In this document: positions 18,966 to 28,605 of the stretch, one piece after another
Numbering within the stretch: the first letter of the stretch is position 1
How the letters are laid out: the number at the start of each line of letters is the position of its first letter
Assembly (NCBI RefSeq): GCF_009677585.1
Contig: NZ_WKYV01000009.1
Coordinates: 68,407-132,406, forward strand
DNA: 64,000 bases
DNA from: Lactonifactor sp. BIOML-A5
Lineage (GTDB): Bacteria > Bacillota > Clostridia > Lachnospirales > Lachnospiraceae
Reading direction: 5' to 3'
Made by a program: the position numbers and the translations under genes
Notes under the pieces: generated by a model
The model's database searches: none
What the model saw: the letters and a program-made list of their open reading frames with translations, nothing else
What the model was told of the DNA's origin: nothing

Positions 18966-19967
18966 ATGCTTACAAAACGACAAAATCTGCTGGAAACCAT
19001 TCAGGGCGGGCATCCCGACCGCTATGTAAACTGCCACGAAGCCTTTGCGTTTATTATTGACCCCATCCTTACACACATAGGCGGCTTTGCCTATACCATG
19101 AAGCCAGGGGAAACCGTTATGAACCAGTGGGGCGTAACCGTAACCTTTCCAAAGGGATGTGCCGGCCCGCTCCCCATCCACAGCAATGGTCTTGCAGCGC
19201 TAAAGGATATTACCAAGTGGAAAGAAACTGTGAGGGCTCCCAGGGTTGTCTATCCCCCCGAAGTATGGGAAACAGCCAAGGCACAGGCAGACGCAGTTGA
19301 CCGCAGGGAACAGTTCGTCGCCGCCTTTATGGCTCCCGGAGTTTTTGAAAAAATAAATTATTTAATGGGAATGGAACCGGCAATGGTCGCTTTTTATGAA
19401 GAGCCGGAGGCTATGCATGAATTATTTGATTTTATGGCTGATTGGGAACTGGCATATGCCAAAGAATTGATGAAATATATAAAACCGGACCTTGTCTTCC
19501 ACCATGATGACTTTGGAACACAGTACTCCTCATTCTTCTCCCCTCAGATGTTCCAGGAATTTTTCGTTCCGGTCTATAAAAAAGTTTATGGCTACTTTAA
19601 AGAACAGGGATGTCTCATTGTACATCATTCAGACAGTTATGTGGCAAATCTGATTCCTTCTATGATAGAAATGGGTATCGACATCCACCAGGGAACCATC
19701 CATACCAATAACCTTCCAGAATTGGTTAAAACCTACGGAGGACAGATTTCCTTCATGGGCGGTATCGATAACAGTATCGTTGACAGGGAAGACTGGACCC
19801 ACGAAAGTATCGCGGCTCAGGTCAAAAAGATCTGCGATGAAATCCCTCCTAAGTACTTCCTGCCGTGTACCAGCATGGGAGGACCCGACTGTTCTTACCC
19901 GGGAGTCTACGAAGCAGTCTGTGAAGAGATTGAAAAGTATAATAAAAAGAGATTTTGTATCGCATAA
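18966..19967 (+). CDS. uroporphyrinogen decarboxylase-family methyltransferase (MtaA/CmuA-like)
   Basis: 333 residues from the ATG at 18966, 8 nt after AAGGAGG. The fold is URO-D, but the pattern is that of corrinoid-linked methyltransferases: IVHHSDS in the middle and a late Cys-Gly cluster (PCTSMGGPD) as likely zinc ligands. Members move methyl groups between a substrate or corrinoid protein and a thiol or folate. No corrinoid protein or haem biosynthesis gene is adjacent, so the methyl donor is unknown. Control by the divergent PucR protein suggests induction by a substrate. Confidence 0.8.
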   Translation: MLTKRQNLLETIQGGHPDRYVNCHEAFAFIIDPILTHIGGFAYTMKPGETVMNQWGVTVTFPKGCAGPLPIHSNGLAALKDITKWKETVRAPRVVYPPEVWETAKAQADAVDRREQFVAAFMAPGVFEKINYLMGMEPAMVAFYEEPEAMHELFDFMADWELAYAKELMKYIKPDLVFHHDDFGTQYSSFFSPQMFQEFFVPVYKKVYGYFKEQGCLIVHHSDSYVANLIPSMIEMGIDIHQGTIHTNNLPELVKTYGGQISFMGGIDNSIVDREDWTHESIAAQVKKICDEIPPKYFLPCTSMGGPDCSYPGVYEAVCEEIEKYNKKRFCIA

Positions 19968-19993
19968 TGCAGCAATGCGCCCAAAATTCTGGG

Positions 19994-20028
19994 GCTGGAA
20001 ATGTACTCCTGTGGAGTGCATTCCCAGC
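19994..20028. other. stable hairpin between convergent genes
   Basis: A 16-bp stem (19994-20009 with 20013-20028) with two changes that still allow G-U pairing on one strand, and a 3-nt loop. There is no T run after it on either strand, so it is not a standard terminator; it could stabilise the 3' end of one of the two converging transcripts. Confidence 0.5.
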
Positions 20029-20081
20029 TGCAGGGGCCACAAAAAAGCGTCTTTTATTCCGCAGAAGGATCCCAGGGACAA

Positions 20082-22949
20082 TTACAGCATCTTTTCAAAT
20101 TCTTCCAAGGGTAAGGGTCTGGCATAATAAAATCCCTGCGCAGTAGTACATCCAAGTACCTTTAACGTCTCAGTCTGTTCTTCTGTCTCTACCCCTTCAC
20201 AGATTACCTGAATACCCAATCCCTTTGCAAGCGTTATAATTCCCTCTACAATGATCTGTCTTCGCTTTTCCTGAAGGCTCTGGCCGATAAGGCTGCCATC
20301 CAGTTTAATAGTATCCACCGACAGCTGCTGCAGGATCCCCAGAGATGAATAGCCCGAGCCAAAATCATCAATAGAAATTAGAAAGCCCAGTTCTTTCAGC
20401 CGGTACAGGTGATTCTGTACCTCCTCAATCTGATCCATCAGGATATTCTCTGTGATCTCCACCTCCAGGTATTTATGAGGAACTCCATACGCATCCGCAA
20501 TATGAGAGAGCGTATCCGGGAAATGTTTATTTTTAAAGTGCAGCCTGGAAAAATTTGAGGAAACAGGGTGCACCGGTTTGTCCTCATCCATCCATTTCCG
20601 AATACTTCTGCATACCTGCTCATAGATATATAAGTCCATCTCTATAATGAATCCATTACTCTCAAAAAATGGGATAAAGGACCCGGGAGAGAGCATACTT
20701 TCTCCAGGTCGCAGCCAGCGGACCAAAGCCTCCGCCCCTACAATATCCCCGGAAAAGATGTTGACTTTGGGCTGGAAATAGGGGACAAATTCCCCGTTCT
20801 GCAGAGCAGGCTCCATAATGTCGGATAGTCTCCTGCGCCAAAGTTCTTCCTGGCGCATAGCTTCATCATATCTTAGGGTAATGCTTCCCCTGAAATTTTT
20901 CCCGCTCCTCCTAGCGTAATTAGCGAAATCCAAAAACAGGGAGATATCCTGTTTGTCCGTTGTTTCTACAATATATACCCCAAAAATAAGGTGAATTGAA
21001 TAGGATTTTTGCTTTGCCTTTATAGCATTATTCATATCCTGGGCAATCCGGGAGGTACGGCATGTCAGTTTTTCCCAGCTCTCATATTGCAGAAGCATCA
21101 CAAAATGGTCTGCTGACATTCTTGCACAGCATTCCCCAGGCGCAATGCTCCGGCTGAGAATACCAGCTAAAAGCCGGAGAAGCTCATCTCCTTCTTTAAA
21201 TCCGAAACTGTCGTTAATTGTCTTAAACTGATTAACGTCCATATACAGTACCGCATAAGAATGTTCTTTGTCCTCATTAAGTATCCGTTCCGCCTCTTCA
21301 CGGAACTTATTGATATTCCAGATTCCCGTCACTCTATCCTGGTACAGCAGCACCTGAAAGCGTTTATTATTCCTTGATTTTATAATGGCTATATAGGCCA
21401 TTATCCCTGTAAGGATTAAAAAAATCAGGGCAGTAATCCCCACACTCTCTGCCGGATATTCTTGTATGATACGCTTAAAAGTAATTGATTTGGCGGCAGC
21501 AGAATTATTCATTAGCCAGGTATCCATCTGCTCACTGGGAATATACTGGATGCACTTGTCAAGGATGGAAAACAATCTGGGATCTGCCTCTTCAGAGATG
21601 CCTATACCCAGATCCTCCGAATAATTTATTAGAGTGACTGTGTTAAAACTTGAATATGTTGGATCGGACATCAGATAGCTGGCAATATACGTATTGGTAT
21701 ACGTAACATCTGCTTCTCCTTGTTTCACAGCATTAAAACAGTCCTGATTAGACGGGTAATAGAGTATTTCTGCTTCCGGGTTGTCCTTTGCTATCCTCTC
21801 AGCTATATAACGGCCTTCTGTCAGAGCAATCCGTTTGCCCTTAGTTTTATTACCTGTGCTGACCGCCACCAAAGGAGCTTTCAGATAATAGGTTGTGGTA
21901 TCAATATGATTCTTTTCTGACCAAAGATAGTCATTGTCTGCACTGCACAGTAAATCTGCCTCTCCTTCACTCAGCATTTGATAGGATTCCCCACAGTTCT
22001 CTACAGACAGAAATTCAAACTTCAGCCCTGACTTCTGGCTGATTATGCGAAACAGGTCTGCCTCTACCCCGGAAAACTGGCCGCTCCTCTTATCGGTATA
22101 TTCCAGGGGTGCATCCGAATCCACATATACGGCCCGTATTGCTCCCACCTGTTCTATGTACTCCTCTTCCTCCCTGGTGAATACAGGGTCCTGTAGTGAA
22201 TTAATGGAAAAATATTTTTGATAGAGTCGGGATTCATAATAAGGATCCCGCAGCTTAATCGTACTCATAGCAGCATCCAGTTCCTGGGCCAGATCCGGCC
22301 GGCTCTTTGTTACAGCGAAATAAAGGGGCTGAGGAGAAAACTGGGCTACACACCGAAAGATACTGTTTTTCCCCAGATATGTAATAGCCACCCCGTCGAG
22401 TGTACCGTCATCCAGAGCATCCAGGAGCTCCTGTGTCTCCTGATAGGGGATGACAGTTACAGAGACGTTATTATCCCGGCAGTACTCAACAAAGCAGGCA
22501 GCGTCCACGCTGTTTTCGATCACTCCCACTGTCATACCATTAAAGGACTCATAGTCTTCATAATCATAGCGGTTGTCGTCTACACGCACATTCAGCGTGG
22601 AGTATATATTACACATGGGCAGCTTTGAAAAAAGATATTGTTCTTCCCGATCTTCTGTATAATAAACAGAAGGTAAAATATCGATTTCCCCTGTTTCCAG
22701 CATCTTAAATGTATGATCCCAGCTTCCTCCGTCTATAACCTCATATTCCCATCCCGCATATTGTGTAATCTTCTGCAGATATTCAAAATTAAAGCCAACA
22801 TAACTGCCGTCCTTATCACGGCTCATATAGTCTCCGTCTTCATAATAACCGATCTTCAATTTTTCTTTAGCTTCCACAGAAATCGGCATTATTAACAGGG
22901 CGGCAAATGCAGTAAGACAAAAACAAATTATTCTCTTGAGAGCTTTCAC
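20082..22949 (-). CDS. tandem solute-binding-domain GGDEF-EAL phosphodiesterase
   Basis: About 955 residues. The best start is the GTG at 22947-22949 (GGAGGAAGG upstream), which gives a clean signal peptide ending near VEA. Two periplasmic-type SBP_bac_3 domains follow (about 30-255 and 275-495), then a membrane helix (about 510-530), a degenerate GGDEF domain (SADHF) and an EAL domain with EALVRW, NFSRL, EITEN, DDFGSGYSSL, KLDG, EGVE and QGFYY all kept. It should be a c-di-GMP phosphodiesterase controlled by an amino-acid-like ligand outside the cell. It stands alone and converges on the URO-D-family gene. Confidence 0.9.
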   Translation of the reverse strand: MKALKRIICFCLTAFAALLIMPISVEAKEKLKIGYYEDGDYMSRDKDGSYVGFNFEYLQKITQYAGWEYEVIDGGSWDHTFKMLETGEIDILPSVYYTEDREEQYLFSKLPMCNIYSTLNVRVDDNRYDYEDYESFNGMTVGVIENSVDAACFVEYCRDNNVSVTVIPYQETQELLDALDDGTLDGVAITYLGKNSIFRCVAQFSPQPLYFAVTKSRPDLAQELDAAMSTIKLRDPYYESRLYQKYFSINSLQDPVFTREEEEYIEQVGAIRAVYVDSDAPLEYTDKRSGQFSGVEADLFRIISQKSGLKFEFLSVENCGESYQMLSEGEADLLCSADNDYLWSEKNHIDTTTYYLKAPLVAVSTGNKTKGKRIALTEGRYIAERIAKDNPEAEILYYPSNQDCFNAVKQGEADVTYTNTYIASYLMSDPTYSSFNTVTLINYSEDLGIGISEEADPRLFSILDKCIQYIPSEQMDTWLMNNSAAAKSITFKRIIQEYPAESVGITALIFLILTGIMAYIAIIKSRNNKRFQVLLYQDRVTGIWNINKFREEAERILNEDKEHSYAVLYMDVNQFKTINDSFGFKEGDELLRLLAGILSRSIAPGECCARMSADHFVMLLQYESWEKLTCRTSRIAQDMNNAIKAKQKSYSIHLIFGVYIVETTDKQDISLFLDFANYARRSGKNFRGSITLRYDEAMRQEELWRRRLSDIMEPALQNGEFVPYFQPKVNIFSGDIVGAEALVRWLRPGESMLSPGSFIPFFESNGFIIEMDLYIYEQVCRSIRKWMDEDKPVHPVSSNFSRLHFKNKHFPDTLSHIADAYGVPHKYLEVEITENILMDQIEEVQNHLYRLKELGFLISIDDFGSGYSSLGILQQLSVDTIKLDGSLIGQSLQEKRRQIIVEGIITLAKGLGIQVICEGVETEEQTETLKVLGCTTAQGFYYARPLPLEEFEKML

Positions 22950-23147
22950 AGGTATCACACCTTCCTCCAGGAACTCCCCTTCGATTCTGAAGGAAATCAA
23001 AGGGCATGTTATTAAACTATATAATTATCATTATAATATAAATAAACTTTTACTGCTAGTCCTCAACTGGAGCAAAAGACGAACAAAACTGCTGTCACTG
23101 CCATTCAAAATAAAGCTTAGCAGTCTAGACCAGTAAAAACTCACACT

Positions 23148-23189
23148 GGGGCTGCCGCAAAATAGACGTTTCTATTTTGCAGCAGCCCC
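23148..23189 (-). terminator. hairpin terminator after the two-component/ABC operon
   Basis: An 18-bp stem with one mismatch (23148-23165 with 23172-23189) and a 6-nt loop. On the minus strand it is followed by a short T-rich stretch, so it most likely ends the ABC exporter operon; the T tract is weak and not directly adjacent. Confidence 0.7.
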
Positions 23190-23212
23190 ATGATATTATA
23201 TCCCTTTGGAAT

Positions 23213-24091
23213 TCAATCCTTCCTGGAAATACCCATATAGAGGTAAGCATCCTCCAGTGTTGTCTCCGCCGGCGTACACTCTGTCTCCGGTTTCTCTTTT
23301 GCAAGTATCTTCATCTGCAGTCCGTCATTCACATACTGTTTTGCAGAAACATGATACTTTTTCTCTATTTCCGCTGCCTGTTCTATATCTTTTGCCCGGC
23401 AGTTCCAAACATGCCCTCTGGCACTGTTCACCAGTTCCTGCACCGTCCCGCTGTAAAGAAAAGTCCCTTTCTTCATTACTGCCAGCTCACTGCAGGTTGC
23501 GGCCAGATCCTCCACTACATGGGTGGAAAACAAGACGGTCCTGTTTCTGGAGAAATCCACAAGAAGATTGCGGATGCGGATCCGTTCTTCCGGGTCCAGT
23601 CCGGTGGTGGGTTCATCTACGATTAAAAACTCTGGTTCATTTAATAAGGCCTGAATAAGCCCTACACGGCGTTTCATTCCCCCGGACAGCTGGCGGTTTT
23701 TCTTTTTCTGGTGCTCCGCCAAACTTGTTTTTTCCAGATAGTAGTCTATCCGCTTCCTGCATTCTGTCTTGTCAATTCCGGATAATTCCCCCATATACTC
23801 CAGGCATTCCCTCACCGTCAGGTTGGGATACAGATTCAGTTCCTGGGGAAGATAACCGATTTTCTCCTGTATTTTTCTGTAATTCCGTTCACCATACAGG
23901 ATCCCGTTCATAGTTATACTACCCTCAGAGGGCTTCAAGACCGTGACAAGAATACGCATTAAGGTGGTTTTTCCGGCGCCGTTTTCACCCAGTAGTCCGT
24001 AGATCCCCCTGGGAATTTCCAGACTTGCATGGTTTACTGCCGTGACTCCGTTTTTGAATGTTACTGTTACATCTTTTATTTTTATACTCAT
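23213..24091 (-). CDS. ABC transporter ATPase
   Basis: 292 residues: Walker A GENGAGKTTLM, signature LSGGMKRR, Walker B FLIVDEPTTGLD and the switch His (STHVVED). The C-terminal 80 residues resemble those of drug- or lantibiotic-export ATPases. It follows two membrane subunits (4-bp gap) and a sensor kinase and regulator, all on one strand, so it powers a signal-induced exporter. Confidence 0.9.
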   Translation of the reverse strand: MSIKIKDVTVTFKNGVTAVNHASLEIPRGIYGLLGENGAGKTTLMRILVTVLKPSEGSITMNGILYGERNYRKIQEKIGYLPQELNLYPNLTVRECLEYMGELSGIDKTECRKRIDYYLEKTSLAEHQKKKNRQLSGGMKRRVGLIQALLNEPEFLIVDEPTTGLDPEERIRIRNLLVDFSRNRTVLFSTHVVEDLAATCSELAVMKKGTFLYSGTVQELVNSARGHVWNCRAKDIEQAAEIEKKYHVSAKQYVNDGLQMKILAKEKPETECTPAETTLEDAYLYMGISRKD

Positions 24092-24095
24092 TTAC

Positions 24096-24749
24096 TCAGC
24101 CTCTTTTCTTTAAGATATAGGGTGTCATTCCAACCATTACTGCTGCCAGCAGGATCCCCAGTGCCTTCCCCCATAACCAGCTCAGGTCCAGGGGCTCCTC
24201 TGTTCCCCGGAAGCTGTAGGCAAAAATATTGAATATCCCCAGCGTTTTATCTCCAAATGTGGAGTTTATCATCATCCAAACCGCAAGGCAGATGCCGATT
24301 CCTCCCCACTGGCTGCCAATAAGGTTGGATATTGTCACGGACAGGGTGCTCCAGAACAGAATTGTCCCAGTTACAGCAAGCATATACATCCCATACTGGA
24401 AGAGCAGAGAGTTATCGGACAAAAGCACAGGCTTCTGCCAGAAAAAAAAGAAAAAACCAATATAGGAGAGCACACAGAGGTATACGTTCTGTATCAGCAG
24501 TCTTCTCATGACTGCCTTTGCTCTGTTTCTCTCGGGATACAGGACAAATATCTCCCATCGCCCGGAGCTGCGCTCCATGACATAAGTCTCAGCACAGAAT
24601 ACAACTGCCAAAAGCGCTGCATTGGCATCCAGGGCCCCGCCGATTTCGCCTGTGAGGGTGATTCCCCGGATTAGGCTTAAAATCACAAAAAACATAACCG
24701 AATACACCATCTTATAGGGAGGCAGGCATATTTTGATCTCCTGCTTCAA
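24096..24749 (-). CDS. ABC-2 type membrane subunit
   Basis: About 217 residues with six hydrophobic segments. I prefer the TTG at 24747-24749, which overlaps the TGA of the upstream gene and has AAGGAGG 8 nt before it; this points to translational coupling. A longer reading from the ATG at 24770 is possible. It is probably the second permease half of the exporter. The exact family is not recognised. Confidence 0.7.
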   Translation of the reverse strand: MKQEIKICLPPYKMVYSVMFFVILSLIRGITLTGEIGGALDANAALLAVVFCAETYVMERSSGRWEIFVLYPERNRAKAVMRRLLIQNVYLCVLSYIGFFFFFWQKPVLLSDNSLLFQYGMYMLAVTGTILFWSTLSVTISNLIGSQWGGIGICLAVWMMINSTFGDKTLGIFNIFAYSFRGTEEPLDLSWLWGKALGILLAAVMVGMTPYILKKRG

Positions 24750-25828
24750 TAGAATCGCCTCCTTTTCCATATCTCTGCCCCGAGTACTATAAGGAGTACA
24801 GCGGCAGCAGATAAAAATGTCTGATTCAAAAGTGCCAGAGGCGGCGGCGCTGTCTCAAAGAACTTTCCGGGAAAGCGTACCATAATGGCCAGAGGTCTTC
24901 CAAAATACCCATATTCTCCGTCCGGTCCTATGCTGCCCATATTGGAGTAAATCAAATATAGAAACAAAAGCGGGACTGCCGGAAGAGGGTTTTTAAAGAT
25001 CAGGGCAGCTGCCCCGTAAATGCTGGCGATCATCAGCATATTGGGCAGAATGTAAACAGACGCTGTTATTATAAAATCTGCCATGCTCACCGGGAAGCCG
25101 GCTCTTCGCCCGCAGAATTCACAGAGTCCTCCAAAAATAATTGTAAGAATTCCCCATACACCAAGCATAGCAAAGAATCCACCTCCTATTTTCCCGCACA
25201 CATAGGCCCCAGAGCTAATTGGCTTTGTGTGGAGCAGTTCATAGGTATCCTTTTTTGAATCACGGATAAATAAGAACGCCAAAAGCACGGAGGAAAAAAA
25301 TCCCATAAACAGCCCGCAGAAGTCTGCAAACTTTCGTGAGAAATAGTAGGAAAAGGAATGTTCCTCCAGATTGGAGGCTATATATGCATTGGCCTCCTCA
25401 TATCCGGCTTTGTGGTATTCTGAGATATCGTAATAATATTTCACCCCGTATTTTCCATAAAATTCATACTTTTCTGCCAGTTCGACCTCCATCTCATCTA
25501 TGGACAATCCCCTGTGTCTCATATCCTCCAGGATCTGGTCCGCCTCCTGTTCCGTAATGCCTTCTGCCTCTGCTAAATCCTTTTTTATCTTTTCGCAGGC
25601 CAGTGCCATCTGTTCTTCTTTGGACGAGAGCACATAGCCCTCTGTGATATCAGCATCCGCAATGTTCTCCGGTTCCAGTGCCTCAATATCTTTTTCCGAT
25701 TGGTAATAACGAATTTCCAGGTACGGATTCAGCGTCTGATACAGTTGAAAGATAATAAATACCAGGCCAACCCATAAAACAGGATTTTTTAAGTAATTTT
25801 TCAGTTCCCGTTTGATTATTGCTTTCAT
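24746..25828 (-). CDS. ABC-2 type permease with large outer loop
   Basis: 360 residues from the ATG at 25826-25828 behind AGGCGGGG. One helix near the N-terminus (NPVLWVGLVFIIFQLY), then a charged outer domain of about 120 residues, then five or six helices. This is the ABC-2 layout of bacteriocin- or peptide-export permeases. It is followed by an overlapping second permease gene. Confidence 0.75.
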   Translation of the reverse strand: MKAIIKRELKNYLKNPVLWVGLVFIIFQLYQTLNPYLEIRYYQSEKDIEALEPENIADADITEGYVLSSKEEQMALACEKIKKDLAEAEGITEQEADQILEDMRHRGLSIDEMEVELAEKYEFYGKYGVKYYYDISEYHKAGYEEANAYIASNLEEHSFSYYFSRKFADFCGLFMGFFSSVLLAFLFIRDSKKDTYELLHTKPISSGAYVCGKIGGGFFAMLGVWGILTIIFGGLCEFCGRRAGFPVSMADFIITASVYILPNMLMIASIYGAAALIFKNPLPAVPLLFLYLIYSNMGSIGPDGEYGYFGRPLAIMVRFPGKFFETAPPPLALLNQTFLSAAAVLLIVLGAEIWKRRRFY

Positions 25829-25932
25829 TTTTCCCCGCCTTTCCTTTTTGTTACTACTAGAATAACGGGAAATTCTCAACAAAAAAACAATGCAGGAAAA
25901 TCTCTTCTGATTCTCCTGCACACAGCATTACT

Positions 25933-27114
25933 CTATTCCCCTGTTTTGAAAACAGCTTTTACCACTGCACCGCCGTCCCTATTATTTGATGCTAAAAGTC
26001 TTCCCCCATGCTTTTCGCAGTACACACGACTGATATACATTCCCATGCCGAAGTGCTGAAGATCATCCTGCGGGTTAGAGTGATAATATGCCTTTGTGAC
26101 CTGATCCTGACTTTCTGTAAATCCTCTTCCATCATCCGATACAGAGATTTTCAATTCTCTCCCTTCTGCCCGGATTTCCACTTGAACCAATCTCTTGGCA
26201 TATCGAAAAGCATTCGATAAAAGATTGTCTGTCACCTCCAGTATCACTTCCCGATCTGCCGCAATCTTTTTGTCTGGTGATGTTTGTATGACAAAGCTCT
26301 CCCTGCCTGCCTCCTTTTGAAGAATCTGTGCAATTCTGCGTACTTCCTCCGTAAGGGAGGAGAGCGTAAACTCCGTGCATTCTATCCTGCGGGCCTCAAG
26401 TCTGGACAGCTTCTGCATGGTGCCGATAAACTTATCCATGCGTTCTATCTGTTCCATTCCCCCCTGCAGCATCTCCAGGATTTTCTTCTGTTCGAGAATG
26501 CCCTCGGGTATGAACTCCAGCAGCATTTCCTGATATCCCCTGAGGACGGCAAGGGGAGAGCGGATATCATGCGCAATGGCAGACCGGAGCGCCTTCTCCT
26601 CCTCCACCATCTTCCACATATTCCGGTTGTTTGCCGCCAGGGACGCACGCATTCTTTCAAATTCCCTGCACAGCCGCCCCAGTTCATCCCTGCTGTCATA
26701 GGTAATCTGAAAATCCAGCTCGTTCTTTCCGATTAACTCCGATGCGTCTGTCAGTTCTCCCAAGGGTACCTTTATCTTATCCCTGTAAAACAGTATAACA
26801 GCTACAATCATACTAAAAAAACAAGCTACCAGGATACTATAGGTTTCCAGAAAATCACACAGCTCAGAGTAGATCCCATCTATTTTTGTCATTCTGTCAC
26901 CACTGACTCTGGCCACATCGACAGTAAAATTCTTCCCTTCTTTCTGCATTGCCTTCACATATGCATCTTCATCAATATACTTTATCCATATCTGCCGCTG
27001 GGCTTGTTCAGCAATCCCCATGACAGCTGCCCCGGTAAGAAATCCCAGGATTAAGCTTACCGTCAGGTACAGTACAATTGTTTTCCTTATTGATAAATTC
27101 CTTATCGTTTCCAT
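25933..27114 (-). CDS. sensor histidine kinase (HAMP-HisKA-HATPase)
   Basis: 393 residues: helix at about 12-33, short outer sensor, helix at about 95-112, HAMP, HisKA with the phospho-His in AIAHDIRSPLAVLRGY, N-box DNLLSNAFRYAK and ATP lid DDGRGF, GMGMYISR. It overlaps the end of the response regulator gene by 13 bp and is followed by the exporter genes, so it probably senses the exported compound or envelope stress. Confidence 0.93.
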   Translation of the reverse strand: METIRNLSIRKTIVLYLTVSLILGFLTGAAVMGIAEQAQRQIWIKYIDEDAYVKAMQKEGKNFTVDVARVSGDRMTKIDGIYSELCDFLETYSILVACFFSMIVAVILFYRDKIKVPLGELTDASELIGKNELDFQITYDSRDELGRLCREFERMRASLAANNRNMWKMVEEEKALRSAIAHDIRSPLAVLRGYQEMLLEFIPEGILEQKKILEMLQGGMEQIERMDKFIGTMQKLSRLEARRIECTEFTLSSLTEEVRRIAQILQKEAGRESFVIQTSPDKKIAADREVILEVTDNLLSNAFRYAKRLVQVEIRAEGRELKISVSDDGRGFTESQDQVTKAYYHSNPQDDLQHFGMGMYISRVYCEKHGGRLLASNNRDGGAVVKAVFKTGE

Positions 27115-27776
27115 CGGTAGCCCATCCCCCAGACTGTTTCTATATATTCTGTCTCTGTAAACTGACCGGTCTTATTCCGGATACGCCGAACCAGCTCAGT
27201 AATCACCCGGCTGTCCCCCTCGCCGTTATATCCGCAGACCTTTTCGTAGATCCGTTCCTTGCTGAATACCTGTCCCGGATTCATAGAAAGAAACTCCATA
27301 ATATCGTACTCCAGCTTTGTAAGTTCCAGATACCTTTCCCCTATCTGCACCCTCTTGGCCGTGTAGTCAATCAACAGGCCGTCTCTGAACCTGTAATCTG
27401 GTTTTGCCTTATGCCGTTCCTCGCGTTTAAGATGAGCTGTAATTCTGGCTTCTAACTCTCTTAAGCTGAAGGGCTTCAGGATATAGTCGTCGCCCCCGGA
27501 CATAAGTCCATTTACCCGATCCTGCTCTTCTGCTTTGGCTGTCAGAAAAATGATTGGACAGGAGATTTTATCCCGTATCTGCCGGCACACTTCAAGTCCG
27601 TCCATCTTGGGCATGTTTACATCCAGCAGCAGAATATCAGGCTGCATCCTGATTCTCTCCAGTGCCTCCCAGCCGTTCTCGGCGGTAATAACGGAATAGC
27701 CTTTTATTTCAAAATAGTCCCTCAGCATTTTGAGCAATTCTTTATCGTCATCTACCATTAAAATTCTGTACCCCAT
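27102..27776 (-). CDS. OmpR-family response regulator
   Basis: 224 residues from the ATG at 27774-27776, which has GAGGTGAT before it. Receiver domain with Asp9-Asp10, phospho-acceptor Asp52 (LLDVNMP) and Lys in KPF; C-terminal winged helix (LELTKLEYDIMEFL; RRIRNKTG). It is the first gene of the RR-HK-ABC operon and likely controls that operon. Confidence 0.93.
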   Translation of the reverse strand: MGYRILMVDDDKELLKMLRDYFEIKGYSVITAENGWEALERIRMQPDILLLDVNMPKMDGLEVCRQIRDKISCPIIFLTAKAEEQDRVNGLMSGGDDYILKPFSLRELEARITAHLKREERHKAKPDYRFRDGLLIDYTAKRVQIGERYLELTKLEYDIMEFLSMNPGQVFSKERIYEKVCGYNGEGDSRVITELVRRIRNKTGQFTETEYIETVWGMGYRWKR

Positions 27777-27817
27777 GATTCCATCACCTCTCATCTAGTA
27801 TACACCGGAAAAAGCAA

Positions 27818-27860
27818 TAAAAAAACAACAGCCGGAACTGCACATTATCTGTTCGCTGTT
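27818..27860 (-). terminator. terminator of the MerR-ABC operon
   Basis: Bulged hairpin (27827-27838 with 27851-27860, two-base bulge) followed on the minus strand by a T7 tract. It starts 2 bp after the stop codon of the permease and separates this operon from the RR-HK-ABC operon. Confidence 0.75.
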
Positions 27861-27861
27861 C

Positions 27862-28605
27862 CTACTCCCAGCGAAAGAATCGGACAGCAATTCCTCCGCA
27901 GATCACTGCGCACGCGATCATAATAATTACCGAAATTCCCACAGATTCTATAGGGAGACCAAGAGATGCCGCCTTCAGCAGCTTGATTCCCTGGGTTAAT
28001 GGCATAAGATTCACAGCCCTCTGGAGTGCCTCAGGCATTACTTCGTAGGGAAGGGTTGCCCCTGAAAAAATCAGCATTGGGAAATAAAGAATGCTGGCCG
28101 CAATACTGGCAGTTTTCATATCCCGGGAAACCCCGCCCACCATCACACCGATGCTGAACATAGACAGCATCACCAAAAGATAGGCCGCCAGAAACATTCC
28201 CCAGGATCCCGGCAAACGCATACTGAAAAATAAAGCTGAGACAAGAAAAACCAAAACTAGAGACAGCAGAGAGTATACCCCATAGACGGCCACCTGCACT
28301 GCCAGAAGAAGCACGGGGCTTGTAGGGGTTACCTGATACCGCTTCAGGATCTTCTTCTGGCGGTAATCTGAGATGACCAGCGGCAGCCCCATCACACCAC
28401 CTGCGCAGACCGCAATGGTGGACATTGCCCCAAAGGACTGTTCCAAAAAGGTATATTCCGCCCCTTCGAAAGCTGGCTTACTCCCATACATGCATCCCAA
28501 AATTAGGGTCACCGCCACCGGCATACAGAGAGCGAAGATAACCATATCCATTCCCCGGATAGATAGTTTAAGTTCCGTTTTCAGCATGGTAATAAACTTA
28601 TGCAT
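27862..28605 (-). CDS. ABC-2 type permease
   Basis: 247 residues from the ATG at 28603-28605 (GGAGGAGG just upstream), with six hydrophobic segments and the ABC-2 hallmark region MLSMFSIGVMVGGVSRDMKTA near two thirds (given in part), then FPMLIFSGATLP. Overlaps the ATPase gene by 8 bp. Forms an exporter with that ATPase, in the DrrAB/NatAB class. Confidence 0.85.
   Translation of the reverse strand: MHKFITMLKTELKLSIRGMDMVIFALCMPVAVTLILGCMYGSKPAFEGAEYTFLEQSFGAMSTIAVCAGGVMGLPLVISDYRQKKILKRYQVTPTSPVLLLAVQVAVYGVYSLLSLVLVFLVSALFFSMRLPGSWGMFLAAYLLVMLSMFSIGVMVGGVSRDMKTASIAASILYFPMLIFSGATLPYEVMPEALQRAVNLMPLTQGIKLLKAASLGLPIESVGISVIIMIACAVICGGIAVRFFRWE

Noticed and set aside
23040..23147. Promoter hexamers for the SBP-GGDEF-EAL gene
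   Set aside because: A TATAAT is present on the minus strand, but no -35 box at 16-18 bp spacing could be matched.
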